A stretch of 23,746 nucleotides of DNA from Spirochaetaceae bacterium (GTDB lineage: Bacteria > Spirochaetota > Spirochaetia > Treponematales > Breznakiellaceae): the NCBI GenBank assembly GCA_031283025.1, contig JAITCP010000133.1, forward strand, positions 1 through 23,746. Reading direction: 5' to 3'. How positions within the stretch are numbered: the first letter of the stretch is position 1; the number at the start of each line of letters is the position of its first letter. This document shows, piece after piece, positions 14,493 to 21,594 of this stretch. The notes under the pieces were generated by a model. The model was not told the origin of the DNA. It made no database searches and saw only the letters and a program-made list of their open reading frames with translations. The translations under genes were made by a program, and so were the position numbers.

Positions 14493-16418
14493 CTATTTGT
14501 CATCCACTACTTCGTAATCCGCGTCTTCAGCGCTCTTGGTTTCCGGCCCTCCGCCGCCCATGTTGGAACCGCCGGTGTCTGCTCCTCCCATATCCGGCCC
14601 TCCCTGGCCCTGCGCGGCCTGCTGTTTGTAGATTTCTTCGGCAATCTTGTAGGATGTCTGTTTAAGGGCCTCGGTTTTGTCTTTGATGGCCTGAATATCC
14701 CCGCTTTCCAGGGCTTTTTTCAGATCCGCAATGGCTTCTTCTGTCTTGGCCTTGTCGGCGGCATTTACCTTATCCCCCAAGTCCTTTATATTCTTTTCCG
14801 TGCTGTAGATCATTGAATCCGCTTCGTTCCTGACTTCCGCCCTTTCCCGCTCTTTCTTGTCTTCTTCCGCGTGGAGTTCCGCTTCCTTGACCATGCGGTC
14901 AATGTCGGAATCGGAAAGGCCGGATGAACTTTCAATGCGAATTTTTTGCTCCTTGCCCGTCCCCAGGTCTTTTGCGCTTACGTGAACGATGCCGTTGGCA
15001 TCTATGTCAAAGGTAACCTCTATCTGCGGGACGCCGCGGGGCGCGGGAGGGATGCCGACCAAATCAAAGCGGCCCAGGACGCGGTTCTGGTTAGCCATTT
15101 CCCGCTCGCCCTGGAGAACCTGGATGGAAACGGCGGTCTGGCCGTCTGCTGCGGTGGAGAAAATCTGGCTCTTTCTGGTGGGTATGGTTGTGTTCCGGGG
15201 AATAAGCCTGGTCATCACGCCGCCCAGGGTTTCAATCCCCAGGGAAAGGGGCGTTACATCCAGAAGGAGCACGTCCTTTACATCCCCTGCAAGGATGCTT
15301 CCCTGAATCGCCGCTCCTATGGCAACGGCCTCATCGGGGTTTACCCCCCTATTGGGTTCTTTCTTAAACAGTTCCTTGACAATCTGCTGGACTGCGGGAA
15401 TCCGGGTAGAGCCGCCGACAAGGATTACCTCGTGAATGTCGTCGGCGCTCAAGCCCGCATCGGCCAGGGCTTTTTTGCAGGGTTCCTTGGAGCGCTCCAG
15501 AAGGTCCGCCACCATCTGCTCAAACTTTGCCCTGGTAAGGCTTTTCTGGAGGTGCTTGGGCCCGCTCTGGTCGGCGGTGATAAATGGAAGGTTGATCTCT
15601 GTGGTTTGCATGGCGGAAAGCTCTATTTTGGCCTTTTCCGCCGCTTCCCTAAGGCGCTGCAGGGCCATACGATCCTGCGCCAGATCGATCCCCGTGTCGT
15701 TTTTGAATTCGGTTATAAGCCATTCCTGAATGCGCCGGTCAAAATCATCGCCGCCCAGGTGGGTATCGCCGTTGGTTGACTTGACTTCAAAGACGCCTTC
15801 CCCCAATTCAAGGATAGATACGTCAAAAGTACCGCCCCCCAGGTCATAAACGGCGATCACCCGGTCATGCTTCATTTCCTTGTTAAAACCAAAGGCTAGT
15901 GACGCCGCAGTGGGTTCATTGATGATCCGCTTTACATCCAGTCCGGCGATTTTTCCCGCATCCTTGGTGGCTTGCCGCTGGGCGTCGTTGAAGTAAGCCG
16001 GCACGGTGATCACCGCTTCGGTTACCGCTTCCCCAAGGTAGTCCTCGGCGGTCTTTTTCATCTTCTGGAGTACAAAGGCGGAAATTTCCTGGGGGGAATA
16101 CTTCTTCCCCTCAATATCCACCCGTACATCGTCGCCCTGTTCGGTAACCTTGTAGGGAACCAGCTTCATTTCATTGCTCACCTCTGAAAAACGACGGCCC
16201 ATGAAACGTTTAATCGAGTAAATCGTGTTTTCCGGGTTGGTGATCATCTGGTTCTTGGCGGGGGCACCTATAACCCGCTCACCCTTGCTGGTAAAGCCTA
16301 CAATGGAGGGAGTGGTACGCCCTCCTTCGGAATTTTGGATCACCACAGGCTCGCCCCCTTCCAGGACTGCCACGCAGGAATTGGTTGTCCCCAAGTCAAT
16401 ACCTATTATTTTTCCCAT
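14493..16418 (-). CDS. dnaK: Molecular chaperone DnaK (Hsp70)
   Basis: 641 residues, full length. An AAGGAG site precedes the ATG at 16418. The N-terminal ATPase domain has phosphate loop GIDLGTTNSCVAV (6-18), INEPTAASLAFGF (167-179), VYDLGGGTFDVS (190-201) and ILVGGSTRIPAVQ. The interdomain linker is represented by KDVLLLDVTPLSLGIE. The substrate-binding domain (RNTTIPTRKSQIFSTAADGQ) and helical lid follow, with a Gly/Gln-rich stretch and a YEVVDDK terminus. That terminus is a variant of the usual EEVD-like bacterial end. It binds unfolded segments in an ATP cycle controlled by DnaJ and GrpE, both encoded alongside. The 119-bp repeat just upstream may affect expression relative to grpE. Confidence 0.98.
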   Translation of the reverse strand: MGKIIGIDLGTTNSCVAVLEGGEPVVIQNSEGGRTTPSIVGFTSKGERVIGAPAKNQMITNPENTIYSIKRFMGRRFSEVSNEMKLVPYKVTEQGDDVRVDIEGKKYSPQEISAFVLQKMKKTAEDYLGEAVTEAVITVPAYFNDAQRQATKDAGKIAGLDVKRIINEPTAASLAFGFNKEMKHDRVIAVYDLGGGTFDVSILELGEGVFEVKSTNGDTHLGGDDFDRRIQEWLITEFKNDTGIDLAQDRMALQRLREAAEKAKIELSAMQTTEINLPFITADQSGPKHLQKSLTRAKFEQMVADLLERSKEPCKKALADAGLSADDIHEVILVGGSTRIPAVQQIVKELFKKEPNRGVNPDEAVAIGAAIQGSILAGDVKDVLLLDVTPLSLGIETLGGVMTRLIPRNTTIPTRKSQIFSTAADGQTAVSIQVLQGEREMANQNRVLGRFDLVGIPPAPRGVPQIEVTFDIDANGIVHVSAKDLGTGKEQKIRIESSSGLSDSDIDRMVKEAELHAEEDKKERERAEVRNEADSMIYSTEKNIKDLGDKVNAADKAKTEEAIADLKKALESGDIQAIKDKTEALKQTSYKIAEEIYKQQAAQGQGGPDMGGADTGGSNMGGGGPETKSAEDADYEVVDDK

Positions 16419-16485
16419 GATCGATTCTCCTTAATATAATTATAAATTCTATGTAACAAAATTCTATTAGCCAAAAATCCGTTAT

Positions 16486-16604
16486 GGGAATCTCTAAAAA
16501 CTTCAGTTTTTAGAGATTTACCGCTTAAAACCGCACGTTTCGCAGCCCAAAGGGCGAGCAACTGCAAAGGAACCTCTAAAAACAACCGGTTTTTAGAGGT
16601 TCCC
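16486..16604 (-). repeat. 119-bp double-hairpin intergenic element, copy 1 (between grpE and dnaK)
   Basis: The element begins GGGAATCTCTAAAAAC and ends GTTTTTAGAGGTTCCC, so its ends are inverted repeats of each other. Inside are two hairpins. The first has 13-bp arms AATCTCTAAAAAC/GTTTTTAGAGATT around TTCA. The second has 15-bp arms starting GGAACCTCTAAAAAC around AACCG. Between them is a stretch with GCCC-AAA-GGGC. Copy 2 at 22896-23014 is the reverse complement with 5 differences in 119 bases by my alignment. Copy 1 ends on the base before the grpE stop codon and occupies most of the 186-bp gap to dnaK. It has no coding capacity and no transposase nearby. Confidence 0.9.
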
Positions 16605-17402
16605 TTATGTTTTTTTATCAGGCATAACGACCTTGACTTTTGCAGGCCGTATTACCCGGTCTTTAAGGGTATACCCCTTGATAAAATCTTCCGCCACAAC
16701 CGGTTCTTCCAGTTCGGCGGATTTTTCCATCATGATCGCTTCGTGCCGGTTGGGATCAAAGGGTTCCCCGGCGGAATCGAAGCGTTTCAAACCCCATTTG
16801 TTTTCCAGTTGGGAAACGAGTTTTTTTTCGATCATGCTGATCCCGTCGTAAAGGCTGTTGTAACCTGCGGCGATCTGCGCGCTGTCTGTTCCAGCCGCTT
16901 CCCGTTGGGTTTCTGCGGCTTTAATGGCCCGCTCAAAGTCGTCAATTACGGTAAGCAAGTCCAACAGCAATGCCTGGTTAGCATATTCGATGGCGGAAGC
17001 CTTTTCCTGGTTCATCCGCTTGCGGAAGTTTTCAAAATCCGCCGCTTTTCGGAGGTAGTTGTCATTGGCCTCCGCCAGCCTTGCTCCTAGTTCCGCAATT
17101 TTTTCTTCCGAAGTAAGGGGCATTTCGGAGGCTTGAGCCGCTTCCCCTTGGCCATCGCTGCCAGGGGCGTCCGCCGTATCCGGTTGCGCGCCGGAATTAC
17201 CCGCTTGTTCCGGCTTTTTGGCGGAAGCGCCCGGGGCATTTTCCTGCAGTTCCGCCGGGCCGCCCGGTTTCCCCGCCTTTAGTTCATCCTGCGGGGTTTT
17301 TACGCCGCCCGCAGAGATGCTTCCCGTTTCCTGCCCGGCAGGTTCTGCTCCAAATGGTGAGGAATCGCTTAAATTTTCAGAAAAATCCTCTCTCTTGTTC
17401 AA
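16605..17402 (-). CDS. grpE: Nucleotide exchange factor GrpE
   Basis: 265 residues, longer than usual (often about 190-210) because of a variable N-terminus (1-95) rich in Ala, Gly, Pro, Glu and Gln. Then come a coiled-coil helix (EEKIAELGARLAEANDNYLRKAADFENFRKR, about 97-130) and the C-terminal beta-domain (FDPNRHEAIMM, GYTLKDRVIRPAKVKVV). GrpE releases ADP from DnaK. The start is a TTG at 17402 with GGAAAAG eight bases before it. No ATG exists in frame upstream before a stop. The start is therefore the least secure point, and an internal start cannot be excluded. It is the first gene of the operon. hrcA, often found upstream of grpE, is absent and replaced by a divergent fic gene. Confidence 0.9.
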   Translation of the reverse strand: MNKREDFSENLSDSSPFGAEPAGQETGSISAGGVKTPQDELKAGKPGGPAELQENAPGASAKKPEQAGNSGAQPDTADAPGSDGQGEAAQASEMPLTSEEKIAELGARLAEANDNYLRKAADFENFRKRMNQEKASAIEYANQALLLDLLTVIDDFERAIKAAETQREAAGTDSAQIAAGYNSLYDGISMIEKKLVSQLENKWGLKRFDSAGEPFDPNRHEAIMMEKSAELEEPVVAEDFIKGYTLKDRVIRPAKVKVVMPDKKT

Positions 17403-17483
17403 AACAACACTTTTCCAAATGAATTTACAGGAGAGCTATATCCAAAACATAACTAGTTTTGAAAAAATCTCTTCTTAAGTAAA

Positions 17484-17512
17484 AAAATACTCATTTCAGG
17501 GGTGAACGTCAA
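17484..17512 (-). promoter_or_regulatory. Probable promoter of grpE-dnaK-dnaJ
   Basis: On the minus strand TTGACG (17512-17507) is followed after 17 bp by TATTTT (17489-17484). A start near 17477 would leave about 75 bases before the grpE TTG. It resembles a housekeeping promoter. No CIRCE element (TTAGCACTC and its complement) and no convincing sigma-32 site was seen in the gap. Confidence 0.55.
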
Positions 17513-17544
17513 GTTGGTACAGCACAAAAACAAAAGATTCAGTG

Positions 17545-17713
17545 TTATTATAGTTTTATTGATAAAACTATAATTAAAAGAGATTAATTTGAGCTTTATT
17601 ATAGTTATACTAGTAAAAGTATAATAATAGTGCTAGAATTTAAATCTTATTATAGTTTTATAGATAAAACTATAATAAAAAGGGTATAATTTGAGCCTTA
17701 TTATAGTTTCATT
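17545..17713. promoter_or_regulatory. Tandem palindromic operator array upstream of fic, exact 51-bp period
   Basis: Three full 32-bp palindromes start at 17545, 17596 and 17647, and the left half of a fourth at 17698, each exactly 51 bp apart with 19-bp spacers. The half-site is TTATTATAGTTTTAT. Copy 3 has perfect 15-bp arms around AG, and copies 1 and 2 match at 14 of 16 pairs. Spacers 1 and 3 share TAATTTGAGC. The spacer of copy 3 contains TATAAT (17685-17690), a candidate -10 box. The fourth half-site ends next to the AGAGGAG ribosome site of fic. The layout is what a repressor array over a promoter would look like. The regulator is unknown, and the Fic protein's own winged helix is the obvious candidate. 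Confidence 0.8.
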
Positions 17714-17724
17714 AGAGGAGCTTT

Positions 17725-18867
17725 ATGACGGACAGATCGGGAAAATTTAAAACAAACCTTTCCGGAGAAGCGGCCTACCAGTCATTTGCGCCCTCTCCCC
17801 TGCCTCCCTATCCGCCGGTGAAGCTGAACGGCCAAACGGTTGATCTGCTGGTAAGGGCAAACAGGCAGCTTGCCTTGCTGGAAGGAATTGGGGCCAGAAT
17901 TCCCAGCGTAAACCTCTTTATTACCATGTATGTCCGTAAAGAAGCGCTTATGTCTTCCCAGATTGAGGGAACCCAGGCAACTCTTGAGGATGTACTTGAT
18001 CCGCTGGCAGAGAAAAACGCCAACCGCGATGTAGCGGAAGTGGTGAATTATATCCGGGCCGTTGATTTTGCCGTTACCCGCCTTAAAAAACTTCCCCTTT
18101 GCAACAGGCTTTTAAGGGAAACCCACGGAGTGCTCTTACAGGATGTCCGTGGCAGGGAAAAGAGCCCCGGGGAGTTCCGTCATTCCCAAAATTGGATTGG
18201 CGGACAGGGCAGTACCATAAAAAATGCCGCCTATATCCCGCCGGAACCACAGGACATGGTACAAGCCATGGACAAACTGGAAACGTATATCAATACCAAT
18301 GACAGCCAGGATGTATTGATCCGGGCCGCCTTGATCCATTACCAGTTTGAAACAATTCACCCTTTTCTTGACGGTAATGGGCGTGTAGGGCGGCTTCTGG
18401 TCATCCTTTTTCTTCTGGAAAAGGGAATTCTTTCCGTTCCAACGTTGTATATTTCTTATTTCCTGAAAATGAACCGTACCGAATACTATGACCGCCTGAT
18501 GCTGGTCCGGCAAAAAGGGGATTATGAACAATGGGTACAATTTTTCCTGCAAGCCGTGTATGAATCGGCTTCTGACGCGGTAGCTTCCATTGATATGCTG
18601 ATCGCTCTTCATGAAAAAAATTCCGGTGTTATTGCGGGTTTTGGCCGGGGAAGGAAAACGGCGCTCCGCCTGTTTGCTTACCTGGAAGAAAATCCCATCA
18701 TTGAAATAAGTAAAACCAGCAAAGCCCTGGAAACAACCTTTAAGACCGTATCTGACGCGGTAACCAGGTTTTGCAGGGCCGGCATACTTGTTCAGAATTC
18801 AGAAAACCACCGGAACCGGACTTTCACTTACAAGGCTTATCTGGACATTCTGCGCAAGGGAACCTGA
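17725..18867 (+). CDS. fic: Fic-family protein (probable AMP transferase) with C-terminal winged helix
   Basis: 380 residues, preceded by AGAGGAG (17714-17720) before the ATG. An N-terminal Fic-associated domain carries the inhibitory motif SSQIEGT (77-83, matching S/TxxxEG with Glu81). This is a class II arrangement, in which the helix blocks ATP until relieved. The Fic core has HPFLDGNGRVGR (212-223), complete with catalytic His212, Asp/Asn positions and both arginines, so the enzyme should be active. The beta-hairpin flap region is around GGQGSTIKNAAYIPP (159-173). The last 75 residues (KTALRLFAYLEENPIIEISKTSKAL to ILVQNSENHRNRTFTY) look like a winged helix-turn-helix. The likely activity is transfer of AMP to a target hydroxyl, and the target is unknown. 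It is divergent from grpE and controlled by a palindrome array. Confidence 0.92.
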   Translation: MTDRSGKFKTNLSGEAAYQSFAPSPLPPYPPVKLNGQTVDLLVRANRQLALLEGIGARIPSVNLFITMYVRKEALMSSQIEGTQATLEDVLDPLAEKNANRDVAEVVNYIRAVDFAVTRLKKLPLCNRLLRETHGVLLQDVRGREKSPGEFRHSQNWIGGQGSTIKNAAYIPPEPQDMVQAMDKLETYINTNDSQDVLIRAALIHYQFETIHPFLDGNGRVGRLLVILFLLEKGILSVPTLYISYFLKMNRTEYYDRLMLVRQKGDYEQWVQFFLQAVYESASDAVASIDMLIALHEKNSGVIAGFGRGRKTALRLFAYLEENPIIEISKTSKALETTFKTVSDAVTRFCRAGILVQNSENHRNRTFTYKAYLDILRKGT

Positions 18868-18872
18868 TTTCC

Positions 18873-18893
18873 CGGCAACCGCTTCGGTTGCCG
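18873..18893 (+). other. Strong 9-bp hairpin after fic
   Basis: CGGCAACCG (18873-18881) pairs perfectly with CGGTTGCCG (18885-18893) around a CTT loop, five bases after the fic stop. No T-run follows, so it is not a standard terminator. It could stabilise or end the fic transcript by another route. The gap to the next gene is 74 bp. Confidence 0.5.
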
Positions 18894-18941
18894 CCATGCG
18901 TCACCTTGACACCCGGTCCTGTTCTGCTTTACCCTAAAACA

Positions 18942-21440
18942 ATGAAAGGATCTGTTTTTTTCCGTGTGGCTGCGGTCATAGCGGTTTTTATAGCGGCGCT
19001 TATCGGCATTGGATTAGGGGTGGGCATTGCAATAACAGGCAACCTTGAAAATACTGAAAACTACAAGCCCCTAAACCCTGCCTTGCCGACAAAAATTCTT
19101 GACGCATCCGGAGACGTAATAACAGAGTTTTCCGCTGATGAAAAGCGGGAGCTTATTACCCTGGCGGAACTGCCCCGGCACCTGATTCTGGCGGTTTTAG
19201 CGCGGGAAGACTTGGACTTTTATAATCACCGGGGTTTTAGCCTAAAGTCCATTATCCGCGCCGCAGTGGGGCAGGTTACCGGAAAAAGCTTGGGCGGCGG
19301 CTCTACCATTACACAGCAAGTTGCGGGCACCCTCTATACGAACCGAAGAGAAAGGACCATAACCCGGAAAATCAAAGAACTATGGTGGGCTCTCCAGATG
19401 GAAAGGCGCTACACCAAGAACGAAATCCTTGAAATTTACCTTAATTACATGATTATGGGGCCGGGAACCTATGGGGTAGAAGCGGCCAGCAAGTACTTTT
19501 TTAACCACAGCGCACGGGAGCTAACCCTGGCGGAAGCGGCGGTGCTGGTGGTCCAGCTTTCCAGTCCCACCACATTCAATCCCATTCAAAACCCTAATGA
19601 AGCCATGAACCGCCAAAAATCGGTGTTGGACAAGATGGTGTCCGTGGGCTATGCCACCAGGGAAGAAGCGGACGCATCTTTCCAGGAATACCGGGACTCC
19701 TTTGATTATACGCGGATAGGGCTTTCTTCCTATTTTTCCCGGGAAGACAAAGCCCCCTGGTTCAGTGAATATATACGCCGGGAACTGGAAAAACTCATGT
19801 ACGGCGAAATGGACTATTACCGGGACGGATATACAGTACAAACCACCATGGATGCCCGTTTCCAGGCTTTGGCAGAAGCGGAAATGGCTGAAGGAATTGC
19901 CAAAGCTAACGCCAGCTATAAGAACAGCTCCGGTTATGGAACAAACAGGGCCGAGCGGGTTTATGTACCTTTGGCAAATATGCTTACCCTGGTTTTCAAC
20001 ATAGAGGATATCTATAGCGCCACGGAACACCAGAATGAAATTAAAGCAACAAACAAATACGCAAAACAGCTTAACCCCACGGTGGACCTTCTTTCCCTTG
20101 TTTTTGACATACCGGAATTAAAACCCGCAACCGCAGAAGCGTATCGCCGGTTAAAATCCGTTACGGAGGAAAGCGCGGTAGAAGGAGCCCTGATAGTACT
20201 GGAAAACGGTACGGGGCAAATCAAGGCCCTTGTGGGGGGATCCCAATACAATGAAACAAACCAACTCATACGGGCGATCCAGGCTAAAGTAATGCCCGGC
20301 AGCGCCTTTAAGCCCTTGTACTATTCGGCGGCCATTGATTCCCGGGAATTTACCATGGCTACCCTCATTTACGATTCCCCGGTTTTATTTTATGCCGCCA
20401 CGGGGGAACCCTACGTGCCCAATAACTACATGGGATCATGGCGGGGGCCGGTACTGCTTTACGAAGCCTTGGGACTTTCTCTGAATATTCCTGCCCTGAA
20501 AGTGCTGGACGGAATTGGCTTTGATGCCGCTATAAACAGGGCGGCAGCCCTGCTGGGTATTACCGATTCTGAAGAAAAGAGCCGTACCTTCCCAAGGGTT
20601 TATCCATTGGGACTTGGGATCATCGCTGTATCTCCCCTTTCCATGGCGCGGGCATTTTCTATCTTTGCTAACCAGGGCCGGGCAGTAACCCCTTTTGCCA
20701 TAAGAACCGTAGAAGACCGGAACGGGAAGATAATCATTGATTATGAACAAGACCTGCGCCGGAAAGAAGAAACAATGGGCAATGCCCTTCAGGTCATTTC
20801 CCCTCAGAATGCATACATGATGACAAGGCTCTTGGGCAAAGTTGTTGAAGTGGGAACATTGGCCGGACAGGCTTATAAATTTAACGTAAAAGACAACAAG
20901 GGGGTTACTTACCGTATCCCCATGGGAGGCAAAACCGGAACTTCTCAAAACTGGTCAGACGCATGGACGGTGGGCTTTACCCCCTACTACACAATAGCAA
21001 TCTGGTTCGGTTTTGATAAAGGCGGCAATTCGCTTGGAATGAATGTAAACGGCGAAAATCTGGCAGCTCCTATCTGGGGCAACTTGATGCACGAATTCAA
21101 CCAGGGACTTCCCCGGCGTGAATTTCCACGGCCCGCAGGTATAGTTGATGCTACCGTTTGCCGGGCATCGGGATTGCTGCCCAGAACTGAGTGCCCAACG
21201 GTAATCGGCCTCCATTTCCTAGCGGGCACAATTCCTACAGAGTACTGCGATCAACACGGCGCTTCAATAGATTCCCTGCCGCGGGGCCTGCGGGACATAG
21301 GCGGTATGTCCTCCGGCTCGTTCGGAATGCCAACCATACCGGAGGAATTGCTGATGCTTTTGAGTATGGAAAGCAGCGTATATGATACGGAAGAAGAAGA
21401 CCCGGAAGTTCCTTTGGATCATGATCCGCTTCTTGATTGA
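18942..21440 (+). CDS. Class A penicillin-binding protein (bifunctional transglycosylase/transpeptidase, PBP1a type)
   Basis: The start at ATG 18942 gives MKGSVFFRVAAVIAVF, a membrane anchor at 8-33, and 832 residues. An open extension upstream overlaps fic and is not used. Glycosyltransferase-51 domain: REDLDFYNHRGF (88-99, catalytic Glu89), GGGSTITQQVAGTLY (118-132), and KIKELWWALQMERRYTKNEI. Transpeptidase domain: SAFK (Ser454, Lys457), SLN (513-515), KTG (664-666). The spacer of about 85 residues between domains (about 325-410) looks larger than minimal forms. It polymerises lipid II and crosslinks the chains in the periplasm. The ribosome site is weak. It lies near uppP and dapL genes, but separate promoters are likely. 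Confidence 0.95.
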   Translation: MKGSVFFRVAAVIAVFIAALIGIGLGVGIAITGNLENTENYKPLNPALPTKILDASGDVITEFSADEKRELITLAELPRHLILAVLAREDLDFYNHRGFSLKSIIRAAVGQVTGKSLGGGSTITQQVAGTLYTNRRERTITRKIKELWWALQMERRYTKNEILEIYLNYMIMGPGTYGVEAASKYFFNHSARELTLAEAAVLVVQLSSPTTFNPIQNPNEAMNRQKSVLDKMVSVGYATREEADASFQEYRDSFDYTRIGLSSYFSREDKAPWFSEYIRRELEKLMYGEMDYYRDGYTVQTTMDARFQALAEAEMAEGIAKANASYKNSSGYGTNRAERVYVPLANMLTLVFNIEDIYSATEHQNEIKATNKYAKQLNPTVDLLSLVFDIPELKPATAEAYRRLKSVTEESAVEGALIVLENGTGQIKALVGGSQYNETNQLIRAIQAKVMPGSAFKPLYYSAAIDSREFTMATLIYDSPVLFYAATGEPYVPNNYMGSWRGPVLLYEALGLSLNIPALKVLDGIGFDAAINRAAALLGITDSEEKSRTFPRVYPLGLGIIAVSPLSMARAFSIFANQGRAVTPFAIRTVEDRNGKIIIDYEQDLRRKEETMGNALQVISPQNAYMMTRLLGKVVEVGTLAGQAYKFNVKDNKGVTYRIPMGGKTGTSQNWSDAWTVGFTPYYTIAIWFGFDKGGNSLGMNVNGENLAAPIWGNLMHEFNQGLPRREFPRPAGIVDATVCRASGLLPRTECPTVIGLHFLAGTIPTEYCDQHGASIDSLPRGLRDIGGMSSGSFGMPTIPEELLMLLSMESSVYDTEEEDPEVPLDHDPLLD

Positions 21441-21470
21441 CGATTCCTGCTCGTACATTGAACATATATA

Positions 21471-21506
21471 GGGAACCTCGAAAAACTTCGGTTTTTATAG
21501 ATTCCC
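21471..21506 (+). repeat. Single-hairpin relative of the 119-bp element after the PBP gene
   Basis: GGGAACCTCGAAAAAC and GTTTTTATAGATTCCC flank a TTCG loop, with mismatches in the arms. The ends GGGAA and TTCCC and the core are those of the 119-bp element, so this appears to be a one-hairpin derivative. Placed 31 bp after the PBP stop, it may serve as a terminator. Confidence 0.7.
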
Positions 21507-21523
21507 TATAATTTATAAGGTAG

Positions 21524-21568
21524 TTGCAGACTACCAGTCCGAGTCCATAATGTGTCTACATTACGGAC
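21524..21568 (+). promoter_or_regulatory. Candidate dapL promoter with overlapping palindrome
   Basis: TTGCAG (21524-21529) and CATAAT (21546-21551) are 16 bp apart. An inverted repeat, GTCCATAATG (21543-21552) and CATTACGGAC (21559-21568), has one mismatch and covers the -10 box and the probable start. That is a good position for an operator. A GGTAG/CTACC hairpin also overlaps the spacer. The regulator is unknown. Confidence 0.4.
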
Positions 21569-21594
21569 AAATTCTAATTAGAGGAGGTTTTTCC

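Noticed and set aside
14946..15779. A 277-codon plus-strand frame opposite dnaK.
   Set aside because: It is the antisense frame of a highly conserved gene, a common artefact of biased codon use.
17545..17713. The regular repeats could be a CRISPR array.
   Set aside because: Spacers are only 19 bp and two of them resemble each other, the repeats are full palindromes, no cas gene is present, and the array abuts a gene start. An operator array fits better.
18906..18935. TTGACA before the PBP gene as a promoter.
   Set aside because: The only -10 candidate (TACCCT at 18 bp) is poor and would give an almost leaderless transcript. Not enough to call.
18771..18941. Longer start for the PBP gene overlapping fic.
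   Set aside because: The extra 57 residues overlap fic in another frame and precede the real membrane anchor start at 18942.
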